A stretch of DNA of 7,702 nucleotides from DASXTS01 sp036505275 (GTDB lineage: Bacteria; Actinomycetota; Actinomycetes; Mycobacteriales; Pseudonocardiaceae). Positions 1 through 4,691 of the stretch are shown piece by piece. The position numbers and the translations under genes were made by a program. The DNA is taken from positions 1-7,702 of the forward strand of contig DASXTS010000148.1 in assembly GCA_036505275.1 (NCBI GenBank), written 5' to 3'. The notes under the pieces are model-generated. The model had not been told where the DNA came from, searched no databases, and worked only from the letters and a program-made list of their open reading frames with translations. How positions within the stretch are numbered: the stretch's first letter is position 1; each line of letters starts with the position of its first letter.

Positions 1-231
1 CGGCTGAGCGACCGACCACCGGCGCCGGACGTCGAGCCGCACCAGGCCACGCCCGCCGTCGACGCCCTCTACCAGGCAGGAGGCCAGCGAGCCGCGCCCG
101 TCGGAGAGCTGCAACGGCTCGCCGGGGCGCACCCTGCGGACGACCGCGGCATGCCGTCCTTCGGGGCCGTCCAGCATGAACGGGCCGACGGCCGGCAGCG
201 CGTCGGCGAGGAACAGCGGCGGCGTTGCCAT
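1..231 (-). CDS. rsmE: 16S rRNA (uracil-1498-N3)-methyltransferase RsmE, N-terminal part
   Basis: Only the first 77 codons are in the window; the gene continues past the left edge. The family methylates N3 of U1498 of 16S rRNA in the 30S subunit using S-adenosylmethionine. The visible part is the PUA-like RNA-binding domain. After the MATPPLFLADALP start comes the family hallmark GPEGRHAAVVRRVRPGE at about residues 22–38, then LSDGRG at 42–47. The SAM-binding knot (SPOUT) domain would lie outside the window. ATG at 231 is chosen because no other in-frame start lies between it and the upstream gene's stop; its ribosome binding site is weak. It follows dnaJ by 55 bp on the same strand, so it is probably the last gene of an hrcA–dnaJ–rsmE operon. 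The spacer carries ACCACGGAC twice, 12 bp apart, directly before the ATG. Identification rests on N-terminal motifs and gene order. Confidence 0.85.
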   Translation of the reverse strand, partial: MATPPLFLADALPAVGPFMLDGPEGRHAAVVRRVRPGEPLQLSDGRGSLASCLVEGVDGGRGLVRLDVRRRWSVAQP

Positions 232-286
232 GTCCGTGGTCTCGTCCGTGGTGTCGGCGGCGGCGGGGGTCGTGTGGCGGACGCGG

Positions 287-1435
287 TCAGCGCCCGCCGA
301 GCGAATCGCGCAGCCGGGAGAACAGCCCGCCGGCCCGGCCGTTGGCCGCCAGCTCCGGCTGCTCCTCGCCGCGCAGCTCGGCGAGCTGGCGCAGCAGCTC
401 GATCTGCCTGGTGTCGAGCTTGGTCGGGGTCTGCACGTCGAGGTGCACGTAAAGGTCGCCGCGGCCGTCGGTGCGGCCGCTGGAGCGTAGCCGCGGCATG
501 CCGCCGCCGGACAGCCGCAGCACCGACCCGGACTGGGTGCCCGGCTCGATCCGCACCTCCTCGATGCCGTCCAGGGTGGCCAGCGGCAGCACCGCGCCCA
601 GTGCGGCCGCGGTCATCGGCACCCGGACGACGCAGTGCAGGTCCGCGCCGTCGCGCCGGAACGCCTCGTGTGGCAGCTCCGCGACCTCGACGTACAGATC
701 ACCGGCCGGGCCGCCGCCGGGGCCGACCTCGCCGTGCCCGGCGAGCCGGATCCGCATGCCGTCGGCAACCCCGGCCGGGATGTTCACCGACACCGTGCGG
801 CGGGCCCGCACCCGCCCGTCGCCGCCGCACTGCTGGCACGGCTCGATGATCACCTCGCCGTAGCCGCGGCAGTTCGGGCACGGCCTGGTGGACACCACCT
901 GGCCCAGGAATGAGCGCTGCACGGTCTGGATCTCGCCCCGGCCACCGCACATGTCGCAGGTCATGGTCGACGTGCCCGGCGCGGCACCGCGCCCGTCGCA
1001 GCGGCCGCACAGCACGGCGGTGTCGACGGTCAGCTCGCGGTGGGTGCCGCTGGCGCACTCCTCCAGGGTGAGGTCCAGCCTGATCAGCGCGTCCGCGCCG
1101 GGCTGCACCCTGCTGCGCGGGCCGCGGCTCGTGGTGCCGCCACCGAAGAAGGCGTCCATGATGTCGCCAAGGCCGAAGCCTGCGAACGGGTCGCCCATGC
1201 CCTGGCCGGGGCCGCCGGTGGCCAGCGGGTCGCCGCCGAGGTCGACCACCTGGCGCTTCTTCGGGTCGGAGAGCACCTCGTAGGCCGCCGACACCTCCTT
1301 GAACCGGTGCTGAGCCTCCGGGTCCGGGTTGACGTCGGGGTGCAGCTCGCGAGCCTTCTTGCGGTAGGCGCGCTTGATCTCCTCGGCGCTGGCGTCCCGG
1401 CGCACGCCGAGGATGCTGTAGTAGTCCCTAGCCAA
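287..1435 (-). CDS. dnaJ: Chaperone DnaJ (Hsp40, DnaJ2 type)
   Basis: This 382-aa co-chaperone stimulates the ATPase of cytoplasmic DnaK and delivers unfolded clients to it. The J domain covers about residues 4–66, with the HPD motif at 32–34. A short Gly/Phe-rich linker spans about 68–100 (GDPFAGFGLGD). The zinc-finger domain has all four CxxCxGxG repeats: CGRCDGRG 143–150, CDMCGGRG 160–167, CPNCRGYG 186–193 and CQQCGGDG 200–207. Two beta-rich client-binding domains follow. Length and domain order make it a full type I DnaJ. Because it sits beside hrcA rather than in a dnaK–grpE operon, it matches the second DnaJ (DnaJ2) common in actinobacteria. The start is a TTG, giving MARDYYSILGV, which matches family N-termini. 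AAGGA at 1444–1448 lies 8 nt upstream and no nearby in-frame ATG or GTG exists. It lies 54 bp after hrcA and is presumably co-transcribed with it. Confidence 0.97.
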   Translation of the reverse strand: MARDYYSILGVRRDASAEEIKRAYRKKARELHPDVNPDPEAQHRFKEVSAAYEVLSDPKKRQVVDLGGDPLATGGPGQGMGDPFAGFGLGDIMDAFFGGGTTSRGPRSRVQPGADALIRLDLTLEECASGTHRELTVDTAVLCGRCDGRGAAPGTSTMTCDMCGGRGEIQTVQRSFLGQVVSTRPCPNCRGYGEVIIEPCQQCGGDGRVRARRTVSVNIPAGVADGMRIRLAGHGEVGPGGGPAGDLYVEVAELPHEAFRRDGADLHCVVRVPMTAAALGAVLPLATLDGIEEVRIEPGTQSGSVLRLSGGGMPRLRSSGRTDGRGDLYVHLDVQTPTKLDTRQIELLRQLAELRGEEQPELAANGRAGGLFSRLRDSLGGR

Positions 1436-1489
1436 ACCTTGCGTCCTTACTTCCTGCTGTGCCGATCTTGCGGCGCCGATGCGCCCGCC

Positions 1490-2512
1490 TCATCGCACGG
1501 CCAGGATCTCACCCAGGTACCTCGCCACCGCGCGCACGGCGGCAATGTTGCCCGGATAGTCCATCCTGGTCGGCCCGACCACACCCATCCCGCCGAGGAC
1601 AGTGCCGTGTCCGCCGTACCCGATCGACACCACCGAGGTGCGGCGCATCTCCTCGGCCTCGTTCTCCTCACCGATGCGCACCGTGATCGTGCTCGCGTCC
1701 CGGACCGCGGCCAGCAGCTTGAGCACGACGACCTGCTCCTCAAGCGCCTCCAGTACCAGGCGCAGCGACCCGGGAAAGTCCGCGGCGTTGCGGGTGAGGT
1801 TTGCCGTGCCGCCGAGCAGCAGCCGCTCTTCCGGGTGCTCGACAAGCGTCTCGAGCAGCACGGTGGACACCCTGGTCACAGCGTCGCGCAGCTCGCTCGG
1901 CGCGTTGTCCGGCAGCTCCGACACCGCAACCGACGCGTCGGAGAGCCGCCGCCCGGTCAACGCCACCGTGAGCATGGCGCGCAGCCTGGCCACGTCGCTC
2001 TCGCTCAGCACGTCGCCCAGGTCGACCATCCGCTGGTCCACCCGACCGGTGTCCGTGATCAGCACCAGCATCAGCCTGGCCGGGGTGATCGCCAGCACCT
2101 CGAGGTGCCGGACCGTCGACCTGGTCAGGGTCGGGTACTGCACGACGGCGACCTGCCTGGTCAGCTGGGCGAGCAGCCGAACGCTGCGGCGCAGCACGTC
2201 GTCCAGGTCCACGCCGCCGTCAAGGAAGCTCTGGATGGCCCGGCGTTCCGCCGCCGAGAGCGGCTTCACCTGCGACAATCTGTCAACGAACAGCCGGTAC
2301 CCCTTGTCGGTCGGGATCCGGCCCGCGCTGGTGTGGGGTTGCGTGATGTAGCCGTCCTCCTCCAGCGCCGCCATGTCGTTACGCACGGTCGCGCTCGACA
2401 CGCCCAGGTGGTGCCGCTCGACGATGGCCTTCGACCCGACCGGCTCCTGCGTCGACACGTAGTCGGCAACGATCGCGCGCAGCACCTCGAACCGGCGCTC
2501 GTCGGCGTTCAC
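1490..2512 (-). CDS. hrcA: Heat-inducible transcriptional repressor HrcA
   Basis: This 340-aa repressor binds CIRCE operators, normally at groES/groEL genes, and is kept active by the GroEL chaperonin. The N-terminal winged-helix region (about residues 1–80) includes ADYVSTQEPVGSKAIVERH and the recognition-helix stretch SSATVRNDMAALEEDGYI. It continues into HTSAGRIPTDKGYRLFVD, a very typical HrcA signature. The rest is the GAF-like and insertion/dimerisation region, ending with the conserved type of sequence GPTRMDYPGNIAAVRAVARYLGEIL. I chose GTG at 2510–2512 because GGAGG lies 7 nt upstream. A longer frame from a GTG at 2539 would swallow that binding site. HrcA is the first gene of a minus-strand group with dnaJ and rsmE and is divergent from the small gene at 2665. 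I see no CIRCE element in its upstream region, so autoregulation is not supported here. Confidence 0.96.
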   Translation of the reverse strand: MNADERRFEVLRAIVADYVSTQEPVGSKAIVERHHLGVSSATVRNDMAALEEDGYITQPHTSAGRIPTDKGYRLFVDRLSQVKPLSAAERRAIQSFLDGGVDLDDVLRRSVRLLAQLTRQVAVVQYPTLTRSTVRHLEVLAITPARLMLVLITDTGRVDQRMVDLGDVLSESDVARLRAMLTVALTGRRLSDASVAVSELPDNAPSELRDAVTRVSTVLLETLVEHPEERLLLGGTANLTRNAADFPGSLRLVLEALEEQVVVLKLLAAVRDASTITVRIGEENEAEEMRRTSVVSIGYGGHGTVLGGMGVVGPTRMDYPGNIAAVRAVARYLGEILAVR

Positions 2513-2664
2513 GTCGTCACCTCCCCGGTTGGCGCACACAAGTGGGCACAGTCGAGTCTAGGGCGCCGCTAGCCTGTACGGCCGGGTTGGCGCTGGGTCG
2601 CCGACGGTTGTGGGACGGTTGTGGTAAGGGCCTCGGAGGATGGCGCTGGTGGAGGTGCCGCGAC
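2513..2664. promoter_or_regulatory. Divergent intergenic region between hrcA and the ParB-like gene
   Basis: This 152-bp gap must hold promoters for both directions. On the minus strand, TAGACT (complement of 2557–2562) is a fair −10 candidate for hrcA, but no good −35 lies 17 bp upstream. On the plus strand no convincing promoter stands out. A perfect 11-bp tandem direct repeat (GACGGTTGTGG twice, 2603–2624) sits upstream of the small gene and is listed separately. Ribosome binding sites are clear at both ends: GGAGG before the hrcA GTG, and GGAGG at 2651–2655, 9 nt before the GTG at 2665. No CIRCE inverted repeat is visible. Confidence 0.5.
2603..2624 (+). repeat. 11-bp tandem direct repeat, two copies
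   Basis: GACGGTTGTGG occurs twice with no spacer (2603–2613 and 2614–2624). It lies in the divergent gap about 40 bp before the start of the ParB-like gene. An 11-bp period is about one helical turn, so the two units would present the same face. It could be a tandem operator or a chance slippage duplication. Confidence 0.6.
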
Positions 2665-2988
2665 GTGATCTTCAAGGACGTCCGGGACGGGCGACCGTAC
2701 CCGGAGCACGGGCTGTCGGCCAGGGACTGGGCCCGCATCCCGCCTCGGCAGGTCCGGATGGACGAGCTGGTCACCACCAAGAAGGTGCTCGAGCTGGACC
2801 GGCTGCTGTCCGAAGACTCCACCTTTTTCGGTGACCTCTTCCCGCACGCGGTGCAATGGGCTGGCGAGCTCTATCTTGAGGACGGCCTGCACCGTGCCGT
2901 GCGGGCCGCCCTGCAGCAGCGCAACCTCCTGCACGTCCGCGTGCTGGACCTCGACGCCATCGGCGTGTCCGCGGGTTCAGCCACGTGA
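2665..2988 (+). CDS. Conserved small protein with ParB/sulfiredoxin-like motif
   Basis: This 107-aa protein is one I cannot name functionally. GTG at 2665 is chosen because GGAGG at 2651–2655 is 9 nt upstream. The frame stays open further upstream to 2542, but without a comparable binding site. The N-terminus has a polar, aromatic stretch, GRPYPEHGLSARDW (9–22). Then comes RMDELVTTKKVLELDRLL (31–48), followed by GELYLEDGLHRAVRAAL (67–83) and a VRVLDL strand (91–96). The order strand, helix, then [strand]-DGLHR-x-x-A matches ParB/Srx-fold domains, where a GxxR box (here G74-L-H-R77) helps bind nucleotide. This is inference from motif spacing. The protein has no cysteine, signal peptide or membrane segment. 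From memory, a similar small protein lies divergent from hrcA in mycobacteria (Rv2375 region), so it is probably a conserved actinobacterial neighbour. Confidence 0.85.
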   Translation: MIFKDVRDGRPYPEHGLSARDWARIPPRQVRMDELVTTKKVLELDRLLSEDSTFFGDLFPHAVQWAGELYLEDGLHRAVRAALQQRNLLHVRVLDLDAIGVSAGSAT

Positions 2989-3112
2989 GTTGGGCGTTTC
3001 GGCACCGGCCTCGCTCGTCGGCCCGTGCTCGGACTGCCAGCTCATGTGTCCGAACACGCGGACACGCGTGTTCGTACGCGCGGACACGCGTGTTCGTGCG
3101 CGCGGACACGCG
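2987..3112. repeat. Composite dispersed repeat, copy 1 (lead + hairpin + period-22 array)
   Basis: The composite starts inside the stop codon of the ParB-like gene and reaches to within 7 bp of the hemW stop. Part 1 is a 19-bp lead, GAGTTGGGCGTTTCGGCAC (2987–3005), identical to 7339–7357. Part 2 is an imperfect hairpin: GCAC-c-GGCC (3002–3010) pairs with GGCC-c-GTGC (3020–3028) around a 9-nt loop. Part 3 (from 3051) is an array with a 22-bp period; CGCGGACACGCGTGTTCGT occurs at 3057–3075 and 3079–3097, with a partial third unit at 3101–3112. Each full unit centres on the perfect palindrome ACACGCGTGT. The second copy at 7339–7410 has the same three parts in the same order. Confidence 0.85.
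3051..3074. terminator. Perfect 10-bp stem with tetraloop, possible bidirectional terminator
   Basis: CGAACACGCG (3051–3060) and CGCGTGTTCG (3065–3074) are perfect inverted repeats around the 4-nt loop GACA. The structure sits between two convergent genes, where a bidirectional terminator would be expected. No T-tract follows on either strand, so classical intrinsic termination is not clearly supported. The stem belongs to the repeat array, so its position may reflect the repeat rather than a dedicated terminator. Confidence 0.35.
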
Positions 3113-3118
3113 CGGACG

Positions 3119-4360
3119 TTACGGCGTGAGGGTGCGGACGACGGCGTCGGCGAGGAGGCGGCCGCGGGGCGTGAGTACGGCGTGTCCACCGCCCAGCGCC
3201 ACCGGGTCGAGTAGGCCGTCGTCGTCGGCGGCGGTCCGGGCCGCGGCCAGGCCGGCGGTATCCAGCACCGACGAGGACAGCCCGTCCGAGAGGCGCAGCT
3301 CGAGCATGATCCGCTCCAGCCGCCGCTCGGCGGGCGACAGCACCTCGCGAGCGAAGGCCGGCGACGGACCGGCGGCCAGTCGCGCCGCGTACGCCGCCGG
3401 GTGCTTGACGTTCCACCAGCGGACGCCGCCGACGTGCGAGTGCGCCCCAGGGCCGACGCCCCACCAGTCGCCGCCGCGCCAGTAGCCGAGGTTGTGTCGG
3501 CAGCGCGCCGATTCGCCCCGCGCCCAGTTGGATACCTCGTACCAGTTCATGCCGGCCCCGGTGAGCACGGCGTCGACCAGCTCGTACCTGGCGGCGAGCA
3601 CGTCGTCGTCCGGCGCCGGCAACTCGCCGCGGCGCACCCTGGCTGCCAGCGCGGTGCCGTCCTCGACGATCAGGGCGTACGCCGACACGTGGTCGGCGCC
3701 GGTGGCCAGCACTGCTTCCAGTGACGCCATGAGGTCGCCATCCCGCTCCCCCGGCGCGCCGTAGATCAGGTCGAGGTTCAGGTGCTCGAAGCCGGCCGCC
3801 CTGGCCTCCAGCGCCGCTTCGACCGCCCGTCCGGGTGTATGCGTGCGGTCCAGCACCGCCAGCACGTGCGGCGCGGCCGACTGCATACCCAGCGAGACGC
3901 GGGTGAACCCGGCGGCCCGGATACCGGCGAAGAACGCTGGCGAGGTGGACTCCGGGTTGGCCTCCGTGGTCACCTCGGCGCCTGCCGCGAGGCCGAACAT
4001 GGCCCGCACCGCGGCCAGCACGGCGGTCAGCCCCTCGGCGCCGAGCAGGGACGGTGTGCCGCCGCCGACGAATACGGTGTCCGCCGCCGGCACGTCGGGC
4101 CCGAGCACCTGGGCGGCCATGGCCAGCTCGCGCCGCACCGCCTCCAACCAGGAGGCCGGCGAAGCCGGAGACGCCGATGAGGCGAGCTCACCCGGCGTGT
4201 ACGTGTTGAAGTCGCAGTACCCGCAGCGGGTGGCGCAGAACGGCACATGCACGTACACCCCGAAGGGCCGCTCACCCAGCCCGCGGAGCGCGGACGGCGG
4301 CAGCGAACCGTCGACTGGCGGCGGGTCGCCGGCGGGCAGCGCAGACGGCACGCCGTCCAT
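3119..4360 (-). CDS. hemW: Heme chaperone HemW (radical SAM, HemN-like)
   Basis: This 413-aa radical SAM protein is of the HemW type, which binds heme and hands it to acceptor proteins; it was formerly annotated as oxygen-independent coproporphyrinogen III oxidase. The radical SAM cluster motif CxxxCxxC is C42-ATR-C46-GY-C49, inside VHVPFCATRCGYCDFNTYTPGEL-type sequence. GGGTPS at 99–104 and TTEANPES at 131–138 are SAM-binding signatures. The HNxxYW motif linked to heme binding in HemW is present as HNLGYW at 289–294. ATG at 4360 is preferred, with no strong binding site. GTG at 4351 (VPSALPAGD) is a real alternative. A start as far up as 4507 would run through the leader peptide on the other strand and is unlikely. 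The gene is divergent from the sulfur operon and convergent with the ParB-like gene. Confidence 0.93.
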   Translation of the reverse strand: MDGVPSALPAGDPPPVDGSLPPSALRGLGERPFGVYVHVPFCATRCGYCDFNTYTPGELASSASPASPASWLEAVRRELAMAAQVLGPDVPAADTVFVGGGTPSLLGAEGLTAVLAAVRAMFGLAAGAEVTTEANPESTSPAFFAGIRAAGFTRVSLGMQSAAPHVLAVLDRTHTPGRAVEAALEARAAGFEHLNLDLIYGAPGERDGDLMASLEAVLATGADHVSAYALIVEDGTALAARVRRGELPAPDDDVLAARYELVDAVLTGAGMNWYEVSNWARGESARCRHNLGYWRGGDWWGVGPGAHSHVGGVRWWNVKHPAAYAARLAAGPSPAFAREVLSPAERRLERIMLELRLSDGLSSSVLDTAGLAAARTAADDDGLLDPVALGGGHAVLTPRGRLLADAVVRTLTP

Positions 4361-4476
4361 TGTGACGTCGGCGCCGTGCCTGGGTTCCAGTGCCGGTTGA
4401 CGACTGAGCATGTGAGCGCCATCCCACCCAGCGGACGTTTGTGGCCAGCACGCGGTACACATGGCACGCTTGCTAC
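4361..4476. promoter_or_regulatory. Divergent promoter region between hemW and the sulfur operon leader
   Basis: About 116 bp separate the hemW start from the leader peptide start. It should contain promoters for both. TACACA at 4456–4461 is a possible −10 for the sulfur operon, but no good −35 lies at 16–18 bp. TTGACG at 4397–4402 resembles a −35 but has no matching −10. No clear operator palindrome stands out apart from a short CTGG-N3-CCAG. The region is assigned by position, not by a recognised motif. Confidence 0.35.
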
Positions 4477-4566
4477 ATGATTCTGCACGACATCCGGCTC
4501 GTGGCACGGCGCCACGTGGACTTTGTCCGGGTGTCCAGTGCGCTGTGCCGCAGCGTGGGCTGTTAG
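4477..4566 (+). CDS. Cysteine-responsive leader peptide upstream of sirA
   Basis: This 29-codon open frame ends at TAG 4564–4566, 125 bp before sirA. It contains RRHVDFVRVSSALC at residues 11–24. That matches the pattern RxHVDxxRxSSAxC which I know from the small 'putative leader peptide' genes placed before cysteine and sulfur-uptake operons in many actinobacteria. Cysteines are residue 24 (TGC) and residue 29 (TGT), the latter being the last codon before the stop. Slow reading of these codons when Cys-tRNA is scarce would stall a ribosome at the end of the frame and change folding of the RNA that follows. I see no clear ribosome binding site before ATG 4477, so it may be leaderless or start from a close promoter. 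The frame is followed by a stable hairpin (4595–4615). The peptide itself probably has no role beyond being translated. Confidence 0.85.
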   Translation: MILHDIRLVARRHVDFVRVSSALCRSVGC

Positions 4567-4594
4567 CCCGCGCCGCTGCCTGATCCGATCACCA

Positions 4595-4615
4595 GCCGGC
4601 GCCGGGTGCGCCGGC
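4595..4615 (+). promoter_or_regulatory. Candidate attenuator hairpin in the sirA leader
   Basis: GCCGGCGC (4595–4602) and GCGCCGGC (4608–4615) form a perfect 8-bp, all-GC stem around the loop CGGGT. It starts 28 nt after the leader peptide stop and lies about 65 nt before the sirA ribosome binding site. There is no T-tract, so it could act by Rho-assisted termination or by altering access to downstream RNA rather than as a classical terminator. A second, weaker stem, GCGCTC (4653–4658) with GAGCGC (4671–4676), ends 4 nt before the AGGAG of sirA. Confidence 0.5.
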
Positions 4616-4691
4616 CGGGCCGTGTGCCATGACCGAGGGTCCTCGACCGGGCGCGCTCCGACGCCACTCCGAGCGCCACCAGGAGCCAATC

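Noticed and set aside
1040..2572. Long plus-strand open frame (510 codons) opposite dnaJ and hrcA
   Set aside because: It is the antisense shadow of two strong gene calls and shows no protein family features.
2542..2664. N-terminal extension of the ParB-like protein
   Set aside because: The open frame continues upstream, but the only good ribosome binding site (GGAGG 2651–2655) points to GTG 2665, and the extension is low-complexity.
3051..3112. Period-22 array considered as a CRISPR array
   Set aside because: Units are contiguous 22-bp repeats with no unique spacers, and no cas genes are present.
2987..3112. Repeat considered as an insertion sequence
   Set aside because: There is no transposase frame, no terminal inverted repeat pair bounding it, and no target-site duplication that I can see.
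4477..4507. HemW extended to a start at 4507
   Set aside because: The extra 49 residues show no HemW similarity and would overlap the leader peptide and promoter region of the divergent operon.
4629..4691. SirA extended upstream to ATG 4629
   Set aside because: ATG 4692 has a good AGGAG 6 nt upstream. The extension would run through the structured leader RNA and shows no sulfite reductase similarity.
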